From contig JAUSKV010000289.1 in the NCBI GenBank assembly GCA_030646745.1, positions 1-10,356 of the forward strand: a stretch of DNA of 10,356 nucleotides, given 5' to 3'. The position numbers and the translations under genes are program-made. Positions 1 to 6,045 of the stretch are shown piece by piece (position 1 is the stretch's first letter; each line of letters begins with the position of its first letter). This DNA is from Sulfurimonas sp. GTDB lineage: Bacteria > Campylobacterota > Campylobacteria > Campylobacterales > Sulfurimonadaceae. The notes beneath the pieces were generated by a model. It saw only the letters and a program-made list of their open reading frames with translations, searched no databases and had not been told where the DNA came from.

Positions 1-894
1 TTACCCTTGCCGTATGAAGAACAACTAGCAATACTCAAGGCTATTGCAAAAGATTTTCACTCCTTTGAAGCGATGTTTTTTCAGGATTTTGTCGAAGTGT
101 TTGGACTTGATGACTTTGAAAACTCGATGAACGCTTTGGAAGTTTTTACCATTGAATCGAGCAGTGAATTTGCCGTGCGACAATTTATTATAAAATATGA
201 AGAACAAACCATGTCTCAAATGAGAATCTGGGCAAAAAGCCAAAATGAACATTTGCGAAGACTTGCATCTGAGGGGTGTCGTCCGAAACTTCCTTGGGCT
301 GTTGCACTAGTAAAATTTAAAAAAAATCCTTCAAAAGTATTTGAAATAATAGAGCTTTTGAAAAATGACACAAGCCTTTATGTCAGAAAATCGGTGGCAA
401 ATAATTTGAATGATATTTCAAAAGATAACCCTGCTTTGGTTGAGGAGTTTGTCAAAAATAATCTTGGTTTTTCAAAAGAGTTGGATTGGATATGTAAACA
501 TGGCTCTCGAACTTTGTTAAAAAAAGGGAACAAAACTATCTTAAATTTTTTTAATTTTGGAAAATCAGAGCATGTGGATATAATAAATTTTAAACATGAT
601 GAAGTCGTAAACTTAGAGAATTCGCTAACCTTTTCATTTGAACTCACAGCAAAAGAGCCAATCGGGAATGTAAGGGTAGAGTACTTGATAGAGTATCTCA
701 AGTCAAATAAAAATCATAATAAAAAAGTTTTTATGGTAAGTCAAAATGAGATAAAATCATTGTCAAAAAGTTTTTCAAAAAAACAGAGTTTTAAAAACAT
801 GACAACACGAAAGCATTATTTTGGGAAACATTATATTTCCATTCTCATCAATGGAGAAGAAAAAGTAAGAAGCGAATTTTTACTAAAATTATAA
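1..894 (+). CDS. alkC: AlkC-type DNA alkylation repair glycosylase (5' truncated)
   Basis: Likely a HEAT-like-repeat DNA glycosylase that removes cationic N3-alkylated bases such as 3-methyladenine and 3-methylcytosine, starting base excision repair in the cytoplasm. The frame is open to base 1, so the N-terminus lies outside the window; the TTG at 7 is only an internal codon. About 297 residues are visible, against roughly 370 for full-length relatives as I recall them. Counting from that TTG, recognisable family blocks are SSSEFAVRQFI (51-61), EHLRRLASEGCRPKLPWA (81-98), YVRKSVANNLNDISKD (125-140) and WICKHGSRTLLKKGN (161-175). These are consecutive helical-repeat segments whose Arg/Lys residues would contact DNA. 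Residues about 190-295 are predicted to be beta-rich and include FKNMTTRKHY, fitting the C-terminal immunoglobulin-like domain of some AlkC proteins. The next gene begins 10 bases downstream. The family is clear; the substrate range is inferred. Confidence 0.88.
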   Translation, partial: LPLPYEEQLAILKAIAKDFHSFEAMFFQDFVEVFGLDDFENSMNALEVFTIESSSEFAVRQFIIKYEEQTMSQMRIWAKSQNEHLRRLASEGCRPKLPWAVALVKFKKNPSKVFEIIELLKNDTSLYVRKSVANNLNDISKDNPALVEEFVKNNLGFSKELDWICKHGSRTLLKKGNKTILNFFNFGKSEHVDIINFKHDEVVNLENSLTFSFELTAKEPIGNVRVEYLIEYLKSNKNHNKKVFMVSQNEIKSLSKSFSKKQSFKNMTTRKHYFGKHYISILINGEEKVRSEFLLKL

Positions 895-904
895 AGGTTT
901 AAAA

Positions 905-1435
905 ATGGGAAAACAATACAAAAGTTTAACAGACAATGATAGAGAGTTTATAAAAAAACAAAAACTATTTTATATCGCTAGTTGTTCAGGCAAAGAGGTA
1001 AATCTCTCACCGAAAGGGTATGACACTCTAAGAGTAATAGATGAAAATACTCTAGTTTTTTTAAACTACCCTGGAAGTGGAAACCGTACTTACTCAGACG
1101 CTCTAAACGATGGTGAGTTTACTCTTGTTTTTAATGCTTACGAGGGCGATGCAAAGATACTTAGACTTTTTTGTAAAGCAAAAGCTATCGAATCTCAAAG
1201 TGAAAAATTTTATGAATATGTTGAGCTTTTTTCAGAAAAAGAGAGCATTGTAAGAGATTTTTTTGAGTTTAGTATCTACGCTGTGGAGTCTAGTTGTGGT
1301 GAATCCGTTCCATTTATGGAGTATAAAGGCGAGAGAAATGCACTAAGAGATTGGGTTGTGAGTATGGACGAAAAGGGTAATCTTAAAGAGTATAAAGAGA
1401 AGCATTCTGTGCCTGTTGATTTGAAGAGTATATAA
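905..1435 (+). CDS. Pyridoxamine 5'-phosphate oxidase-family (split-barrel flavin-binding) protein
   Basis: A 176-residue complete protein of the PNPOx-like FMN-binding split-barrel superfamily. Family features are the N-terminal helix LTDNDREFIKKQKLFYIAS (8-26), the strand NLSPKGYDTLRVID (33-46), the FLNYPGSGNRTYSD segment (52-65) that would line the flavin phosphate site, and LVFNAYEGDAKILRLF (74-89). The C-terminal third is charged and helical, with RNALRDWVVSMDEKG (144-158), as in the single-domain subgroup annotated only as PNPOx family protein. It is not the classical PdxH, which is longer and has a different C-terminus. The substrate is unknown; relatives bind FMN, F420 or heme. The ATG follows an AAGG-like site at 895-899. 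It lies 10 bases after alkC and 24 before the alkyltransferase homologue, suggesting co-transcription. A link to alkylation repair is only positional. Confidence 0.8.
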   Translation: MGKQYKSLTDNDREFIKKQKLFYIASCSGKEVNLSPKGYDTLRVIDENTLVFLNYPGSGNRTYSDALNDGEFTLVFNAYEGDAKILRLFCKAKAIESQSEKFYEYVELFSEKESIVRDFFEFSIYAVESSCGESVPFMEYKGERNALRDWVVSMDEKGNLKEYKEKHSVPVDLKSI

Positions 1436-1459
1436 ATCTTAACTTGAAATTAGCAATTT

Positions 1460-1978
1460 TTGGATTGTGTCTGTTTTATCTTTGAGTTATACTCTTACAA
1501 ATACGGTTACTCAGATACTCCTTTTGGTGAAGCTTTGATTGGTTTTACGGAGAAAGAAATCTGCTATTTGGGATTTATCGACAACAACAAAGAAGTGATA
1601 TTTGGTAGGTTTCAAGAGCTTTGGAAAAATGCAAACCTTCTCCATAATGATGACAAAGCATATGAATATCTCGAAAACATTTTTATCAAAAACAAAAAAT
1701 ACAATCTTTTGATAAAAGGTACAAATTTTCAGGTAAATGTTTGGAAAATACTTTTAAATCTTCCAACTGGCATTGTCGTAACTTACCAAAATATAGCAAA
1801 TTTTATTGAGAAACCAAAAGCAGTCCGAGCTGTTGCAACTGCCATAGGCAAAAACCAAGTAGGCTATCTCATTCCTTATCATAGGGTCATCGCAAAAAGC
1901 GGAGCGATGAGCGGATACAGATGGGGCATTGAGCGAAAGAAGATTTTAATAGCGTACGAATTAATCAAAAAAGATTAA
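1460..1978 (+). CDS. O6-alkylguanine-DNA alkyltransferase homologue lacking the catalytic Cys (PYHRV)
   Basis: About 172 residues. The N-terminal half (YGYSDTPFGEALIGFTEKE, 15-33) resembles the RNase H-like domain that precedes the active domain in Ada-type proteins. The C-terminal half is a standard Ogt/Ada DNA-binding domain: GTNFQVNVWKIL (86-97), the helix-turn-helix VVTYQNIANFIEKPKAVRAV (105-124) with its Tyr and the Arg that replaces the flipped base, the Asn hinge in GKNQ, and GYRWGIERKK (152-161). The acceptor motif should read PCHRV. Here bases 1876-1890 read cct tat cat agg gtc, giving PYHRV, one base change from Cys. Methyl transfer to the protein is therefore not expected. It may be an alkyltransferase-like (ATL) damage sensor, which also replace this Cys (with Trp or Ala), or a recently inactivated gene. 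The start is uncertain: TTG 1460 has no ribosome site, an in-frame stop lies at 1451-1453, and no in-frame ATG occurs before the C-terminal region. Confidence 0.8.
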   Translation: MDCVCFIFELYSYKYGYSDTPFGEALIGFTEKEICYLGFIDNNKEVIFGRFQELWKNANLLHNDDKAYEYLENIFIKNKKYNLLIKGTNFQVNVWKILLNLPTGIVVTYQNIANFIEKPKAVRAVATAIGKNQVGYLIPYHRVIAKSGAMSGYRWGIERKKILIAYELIKKD

Positions 1979-1980
1979 AC

Positions 1981-2019
1981 TTACATTCTTAAAGAAAATG
2001 TTATTATAATGTTTGACAT
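1981..2019 (+). promoter_or_regulatory. Promoter and candidate operator of the toxin-antitoxin module
   Basis: A perfect sigma-70 -10 hexamer TATAAT lies at 2005-2010, 30 bases before the antitoxin ATG. A weak -35-like TTACAT sits at 1981-1986 with 18-base spacing; weak -35 elements are usual in this phylum. The -10 is inside the palindrome ATTATAAT (2003-2010), and a second inverted repeat, ATGT-TTG-ACAT, covers 2009-2019. AATGTT is also directly repeated at 1997-2002 and 2008-2013, 11 bases apart. Such symmetry over the -10 and start site suits autorepression by the antitoxin or the complex, but this is inference. Confidence 0.5.
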
Positions 2020-2040
2020 AGCAATGACAAGGAGATGACA

Positions 2041-2292
2041 ATGAACGCAACATATGGAGCAAGAGATATAGTGAGAAACCCATCTTTACTAAAAATTGGT
2101 TCTAATGAGAGCTATTTAATAGAAGATAAAAAATCTCATAAACAGCTTGGGGTTTATTTGGGTATTGACTTAGCAAAAGAGTTTTTTGAGTATGAAAAAA
2201 AACGAAAACTTCTTCAAAGTGCAAACAAAATCAAAAAACATTCACTTGAAGAAAATCGTTTACTTGAGGATTCTTTAAATGATGGATTATAA
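2041..2292 (+). CDS. Type II antitoxin, Phd/YefM-like, partner of the MazF-family toxin
   Basis: An 83-residue protein that would neutralise the toxin encoded immediately downstream. The N-terminal part (ATYGARDIVRNPSLLKI, 3-19, then YLIEDKKSHKQLGVYLGID) has the short helix and beta-hairpin layout of Phd/YefM-like antitoxins that dimerise and bind DNA. The C-terminal half from about 45 is highly charged and helical (FFEYEKKRKLLQSANKIKK), as expected for an unfolded toxin-binding tail. The family assignment is weak by sequence; context carries the call. I chose ATG 2041 over ATG 2035 because the strong ribosome site AAGGAG at 2029-2034 is 6 bases from 2041 but directly abuts 2035. The gene overlaps the toxin start by 14 bases, the usual translational coupling that keeps antitoxin in excess. 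Regulation is probably by autorepression at the upstream palindromes. Confidence 0.72.
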   Translation: MNATYGARDIVRNPSLLKIGSNESYLIEDKKSHKQLGVYLGIDLAKEFFEYEKKRKLLQSANKIKKHSLEENRLLEDSLNDGL

Positions 2293-2626
2293 AAGAGGCG
2301 ATATTGTTTTAGTCAATTTCAACCCTCAAAAACAGCCACTAGAAGTAGCTAAAACAAGACCTGCAATCATAGTCTCCGATAGCGATTTGAATCAAGTTTT
2401 AGATTTGGTAACTGTTGTAGCACTGACAACAAACATTATAGAGGAGAGTGAACCATTACGAATTTTGATAAAAAAGCGAAAGAAACTTCTGCAAGATAGT
2501 GACGCTATGGTAGAACAACTCAGAAGTGTTGCAAAAGTGAGAATCTTAGAAACTCTCGCAAAATTGAGTGAAGTAGAACTTAAAAAGATAGAGTATGGAA
2601 TTAAAACTATGCTTAATCTCAGTTAA
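2279..2626 (+). CDS. MazF/PemK-family endoribonuclease toxin
   Basis: A 115-residue growth-arresting ribonuclease of the CcdB/MazF fold that cuts single-stranded RNA at short motifs. Seen in order: the N-terminal strand YKRGDIVLVNFNP (4-16), the loop and active-site Arg in KTRPAIIVSD (25-34), LVTVVALTT (43-51) with the Thr corresponding to the catalytic Thr of MazF, and SDAMVEQLRSVAKVRI (74-89), the beta-strand/helix block typical of the family. Length is normal (about 110-120) and no key residue is missing, so it looks active. Start 2279 is preferred over the ATG at 2282 because GAGGA at 2266-2270 is 8 bases away. The cleavage sequence cannot be read from the protein. Only 24 bases separate its stop from amgK. 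Confidence 0.88.
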   Translation: MMDYKRGDIVLVNFNPQKQPLEVAKTRPAIIVSDSDLNQVLDLVTVVALTTNIIEESEPLRILIKKRKKLLQDSDAMVEQLRSVAKVRILETLAKLSEVELKKIEYGIKTMLNLS

Positions 2627-2650
2627 AGATAGTGTCGAAGGTAAATTGAG

Positions 2651-3589
2651 ATGTATAAATTCAGCAAATGGTTACAAACAACGCCGTTCAAAAATCATAG
2701 CGTAGCGGTGGCTTCGGCGGATGCTAGTTTTAGGAAGTATTATAGACTTTCATTTGAAAATCAGAGTGTTTTGCTGATGGATTCTTCGCTTGAAAAGCAC
2801 TCTTTGGCTTCATTTTTGGATGTAAAACAGAGGCTTTTGAACTCTGAAGTGAATGCTCCTGAAGTGCTGGAGCAAAACCTTGAAGAGGGTTTTTTGATAC
2901 TTAAGGATTTTGGAAATATTCACTATTTGAATCTCTTAAATAGCGAAAATTACAAAACACTTTATAGCAATGCCATGGATACGATTGTGACGATGCAAAA
3001 GGCGGATATCTCAGAATTGCCACTCTATAACAAAGAATTTCTGCATGTAGAGATGGATTTGATGCGGAATTGGTATTTGGAAAAATTGCTCTCTCTTACA
3101 CTTTCACAAGCTCAAAAAGAGCTGATTCAAACCTCACTTGAAACTATCTCTAATGTTGTTCTTGCACAGCCTCAAAATGTTTTTGTGCATCGTGATTTTC
3201 ACTCACGCAATATTATGATAACGCCTCAGGGTGAGATTGGTGTGATTGACTATCAGGATGCAATGAACGGGGCGATTACTTACGATTTGGTTTCGCTCTT
3301 AAAAGATTGCTATATCGAATTTCCAAGAGAAGAAGTTGAAAAATTGGTTTTGGAATTTCGCGATAAAAAGGGGCTAAGAACCGACGATAAAACATTTATA
3401 AAATGGTTTGATTTTATGGGTTTGCAGAGACATATAAAAGTGTTAGGCATATTTTCAAGACTCTACCTTCGCGATGGCAAAGACGGGTATTTAAAAGATA
3501 TTCCGCTCACGCTCAAATATGTTCTTGATACTGCTAGTAGGTATAATGAAACAAAAGAATTGGCTAAGTTTCTCAAAGAAGTTCAATGA
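2651..3589 (+). CDS. amgK: N-acetylmuramate/N-acetylglucosamine anomeric kinase AmgK
   Basis: A 312-residue cytoplasmic phosphotransferase of the APH/choline-kinase fold. AmgK phosphorylates recovered MurNAc (and GlcNAc) at C1, giving MurNAc-alpha-1-phosphate for MurU; this bypasses de novo UDP-MurNAc synthesis, the fosfomycin-sensitive route. Diagnostic blocks are ASADASFRKYYRL (21-33) in the nucleotide-binding lobe, FLILKDFGNIHYLNLL (81-96), the catalytic loop VHRDFHSRNIM (179-189; Asp182 as base, Asn187), VIDYQDAMNGAITYDLVSLL (198-217; Asp200 for metal) and FMGLQRHIKVLGIFSRL (255-271). GAAGG at 2637-2641 precedes the ATG. The stop overlaps murU by ATGA, and that pairing is strong support. 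No promoter is evident in the 24 bases upstream, so transcription may come from the toxin-antitoxin promoter or a start inside the toxin gene. Confidence 0.93.
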   Translation: MYKFSKWLQTTPFKNHSVAVASADASFRKYYRLSFENQSVLLMDSSLEKHSLASFLDVKQRLLNSEVNAPEVLEQNLEEGFLILKDFGNIHYLNLLNSENYKTLYSNAMDTIVTMQKADISELPLYNKEFLHVEMDLMRNWYLEKLLSLTLSQAQKELIQTSLETISNVVLAQPQNVFVHRDFHSRNIMITPQGEIGVIDYQDAMNGAITYDLVSLLKDCYIEFPREEVEKLVLEFRDKKGLRTDDKTFIKWFDFMGLQRHIKVLGIFSRLYLRDGKDGYLKDIPLTLKYVLDTASRYNETKELAKFLKEVQ

Positions 3590-4245
3590 AAGCGATGATT
3601 TTAGCAGCTGGTAGGGGAGAGAGAATGCGTCCGCTCACAGATGCTCTCCCAAAGCCTCTTTTGGAAGTTAGAGGCAAACCTCTTATTGTTTGGCATGTGG
3701 AGAAACTAGCCTCTTGCGGATTTAAAGAGATAATTATAAACATTGCTCATTTGGGCTATAAAATACCGGAATTTCTCGGCGACGGAAAAGCTTGGGGAGT
3801 AGAGATAAAATACTCTGATGAGCAACATGAGGGAGCATTAGAGAGCGGAGGCGGAATTATAAAGGCTCTTCCTCTGTTAGGGAGTGAACCCTTCTTGGTA
3901 GTAAATGGAGATGTTTTTTGCGACTACCGATTTAATGTAAATTTTGAGCTTCACAATAAACTCGCACATATCATTTTAGTCCCTAATCCAGCCCATAATC
4001 CAGAGGGTGATTTTGCTCTTAAAGACTCCCTAGTTCTTAATAATTCTGCAACAAATTACACATTTTCCGGAATTGGGTACTATAATCCAGAAATTTTCGA
4101 TAAAATATATTATGGGAAACAGGCATTGGCTCCCATTATTCGTGACGCTATCGACAAAGAAAAGGTGAGTGGTGAGTTATATGACGGCATTTGGCACGAC
4201 ATAGGCACTCCGCAAAGACTTCAATTCATAAATAGGCAGGTCTGA
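3586..4245 (+). CDS. murU: N-acetylmuramate-alpha-1-phosphate uridylyltransferase MurU
   Basis: A 219-residue nucleotidyltransferase that uses UTP and MurNAc-alpha-1-phosphate to make UDP-MurNAc, closing the wall-recycling bypass begun by AmgK. It shows the sugar-nucleotidyltransferase signature LAAGRGERMRPLTDALPKP (6-24, catalytic Lys23), LESGGGIIKALPLL (85-98) for sugar/uridine binding, NGDVFCDY (107-114) with a metal-binding Asp, FSGIGYY (160-166), and GIWHDIGTPQRL (201-212). It is short, about 220 residues, as MurU is, and lacks the C-terminal left-handed helix acyltransferase domain of GlmU. The adjacent amgK argues against a mannose-1-phosphate or glucose-1-phosphate specificity. Start and stop codons overlap amgK by 4 bases, so translation is coupled. 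The next gene starts one base after its stop. Confidence 0.92.
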   Translation: MKAMILAAGRGERMRPLTDALPKPLLEVRGKPLIVWHVEKLASCGFKEIIINIAHLGYKIPEFLGDGKAWGVEIKYSDEQHEGALESGGGIIKALPLLGSEPFLVVNGDVFCDYRFNVNFELHNKLAHIILVPNPAHNPEGDFALKDSLVLNNSATNYTFSGIGYYNPEIFDKIYYGKQALAPIIRDAIDKEKVSGELYDGIWHDIGTPQRLQFINRQV

Positions 4246-4246
4246 T

Positions 4247-5224
4247 ATGATAAGAGTTATTTTACTACTGTTAATTACAACACAAATCTGGGCAAATCTC
4301 AAAAAATGTAATTTTGAAAACAAAAATTACAAAGAGATTTGTCAAAAAGTAGTTGTTAATGGAGTTCCTTCCGCTTACGCGAATGAGTTTCTTGTTACAA
4401 ACTTTAACTCGCAAAAGCCCGATGGCACCGACATTAAAAATGTACCAAAGAAACATGCAAAAGTTGACACAAAAAACGGAAAAAAAGTTAAGAAAAAGTC
4501 ATCCAAACATGTAAGTGAAATAGTAGCTCATTTGCAAGAGTACAAAGAAGTTTATGATTATGCTGAAAAAAAGTATAGCGTGAATCGTGAAATTGTCGCA
4601 ATAATTTTGCTCAAAGAGTCCAAACTCGGCAAAATAAAACTCACAAACGATGCTTTAACAGTTTTCAACTCTATGGCTACAAAAAAGAGTCCTGAGAACA
4701 CAAAACAGACAGCTGTTGTTGACAGCGGCAAATCAAATTTAGTAAATATAATTACCTACTGCTATAAAAAAGGTATTGAACCGGAGGAGTGCAATTTTCC
4801 AAGTTCCCATTCTGGAGCAGTCGGAATACCGCAGTTTATGCCGGAGAGTTTTAGCTACATTGCCGGCTATGAAACAAAAGTCGGTGATTTGACAAGAATG
4901 GAAGATGCTATAGTTTCAACAAGTAATTACCTCAATAAAAGAGGTTCCTTTAAGAAACTGATAAATTGGGATAAAACACCAAAAATAGCAGAAACTGAAA
5001 AAGCTTGGAAAAAGTTTAGTGCAACTCATAAAAATAGCTCTTTTGTGTATGAAAGAAGTGAGAAAGAGGATACACAGTATAACTGCTTCAGATGTGAAAC
5101 CGGCGAGACAGCCTATGTGAAAGAGTATGCAAAAAAACTTATGAGCTTTAATAACTCTTCAGATTATGCTCTTGAAATTTTGAAACTTGCCTACAATGCA
5201 CACCTAGGGCTTAGCAAATCGTAG
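4247..5224 (+). CDS. Secreted MltB-like lytic murein transglycosylase (SLT_2/GH103 type)
   Basis: A 325-residue exported enzyme expected to cleave the MurNAc-GlcNAc bond of peptidoglycan, leaving 1,6-anhydroMurNAc ends. Residues 1-16 are a signal peptide (hydrophobic VILLLLI, cleavage likely after IWA). No Cys follows the cut, so it is not an obvious lipoprotein. A Lys-rich linker (about 68-88) leads into the catalytic domain: VNREIVAIILLKESKLGK (112-129, with Glu124 the likely catalytic acid), then SGAVGIPQFMPESF (189-202), the family's G-A-x-G-x-PQFMP block, and DLTRMEDAIVSTSNYLNKRG (214-233). Four Cys (171, 182, 280, 283) in the mature protein could form disulfides. It follows murU by one base, so turnover and recycling enzymes are likely co-expressed. 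Its 3' end overlaps the opposing mutarotase gene by 14 bases. Confidence 0.87.
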   Translation: MIRVILLLLITTQIWANLKKCNFENKNYKEICQKVVVNGVPSAYANEFLVTNFNSQKPDGTDIKNVPKKHAKVDTKNGKKVKKKSSKHVSEIVAHLQEYKEVYDYAEKKYSVNREIVAIILLKESKLGKIKLTNDALTVFNSMATKKSPENTKQTAVVDSGKSNLVNIITYCYKKGIEPEECNFPSSHSGAVGIPQFMPESFSYIAGYETKVGDLTRMEDAIVSTSNYLNKRGSFKKLINWDKTPKIAETEKAWKKFSATHKNSSFVYERSEKEDTQYNCFRCETGETAYVKEYAKKLMSFNNSSDYALEILKLAYNAHLGLSKS

Positions 5225-6044
5225 CTTTTAGAGTGTGGTACTCTTTAGGCTCCAAAATTTTAAAATCTTCAAAAGCATTTGCCGATTCGATGCAAACAAA
5301 TTCTCTGTAAGCGTCGTCTCGCATTCCACTCATTCTTTTACATTTTTCTATCCATGGATTCCACACAACCACGGAGGATGAACCCTCGTTTTTAATGCTA
5401 ATGGTACTGTTTTTATCGATAAGTAAAATCTCACTCCCTACCTCTTGAAAAACGCAATCAAACTCTTCAAAGAATGTAATATCGCCTTTTTGCACATGGT
5501 GCTTATCTGTAAGAGCGTCTAAATAAGGTTTATCACTCAACCCCTCTATAGCTATATTTGAGATGTCGGATATTTGAAAATAGGTGTGGAACGCCTGCGT
5601 GATTTTAAAGGGTTTATCATCAAGGTTTGTGGTTGTAAGCTCCATAATTAATGTCTCAGATAGTATCACTTTCAGCTCTAATAAAAAGCTGTGATTCCAA
5701 AGTTCTCTGCTCTGTTTTGTGTCGTTTAGTGTAAATGTAATTTGAGTACTGTTCTCATCTATTTCTCTGTGATTTTCTACTCTCCACATGCCGACTCTAG
5801 CAAACCCATGTTGTGGCAAATCCGGATTATTCATTCCAAAAGAGGGCCAACAAAGAGGAATACCGCCTCGTAAAGCTTTGCCAATCTCAAAATCACTTGT
5901 ATCACTGAGCCACAAAATCGGCTCTTCATTTGTGCGTGCAAAATGAAAAATGTGTGCACCTTGAAGTGCAATTCTCGCCCTTGCAGCATTATTGCTCACC
6001 TCTACATACTCAAATCCATTTTCAAATTTTTTAAACTCTACCAT
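5211..6044 (-). CDS. D-hexose-6-phosphate mutarotase (YeaD-like, aldose 1-epimerase superfamily)
   Basis: A 277-residue cytoplasmic enzyme expected to interconvert alpha and beta anomers of glucose 6-phosphate and related hexose phosphates. It carries the YeaD-type blocks ALRGGIPLCWPSFG (57-70), LPQHGFARVGMWRV (76-89), AFHTYF (151-156; His153 as the general acid), VVWNPWIEKCKRM (226-238) and DDAYREFVCIESAN (243-256; Glu253 as the general base). The RGGIPLCWPSFG and REFVC motifs place it in the phosphosugar branch rather than GalM. Length is normal for the family. It is third in the operon, one base after the transporter stop; its GGAG ribosome site (minus strand, around 6051-6054) lies inside the transporter gene. 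The tail overlaps the transglycosylase gene. Confidence 0.88.
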   Translation of the reverse strand: MVEFKKFENGFEYVEVSNNAARARIALQGAHIFHFARTNEEPILWLSDTSDFEIGKALRGGIPLCWPSFGMNNPDLPQHGFARVGMWRVENHREIDENSTQITFTLNDTKQSRELWNHSFLLELKVILSETLIMELTTTNLDDKPFKITQAFHTYFQISDISNIAIEGLSDKPYLDALTDKHHVQKGDITFFEEFDCVFQEVGSEILLIDKNSTISIKNEGSSSVVVWNPWIEKCKRMSGMRDDAYREFVCIESANAFEDFKILEPKEYHTLKATIC

Positions 6045-6045
6045 G

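Noticed and set aside
378..701. Long open frame antisense to the AlkC gene
   Set aside because: It lies wholly within a strongly recognisable gene, has no ribosome site or known motif, and its Lys/Phe/Ser bias reflects the complement of an AT-rich coding frame.
2035..2040. Upstream ATG as the antitoxin start
   Set aside because: It directly abuts the AAGGAG ribosome site, leaving no spacing; ATG 2041 has the ideal 6-base gap.
5230..5244. Inverted repeat AGAGT-gtggt-ACTCT as a terminator
   Set aside because: The stem is only 5 bp, is not GC-rich and is followed by just a few T residues; it also lies inside the mutarotase coding end.
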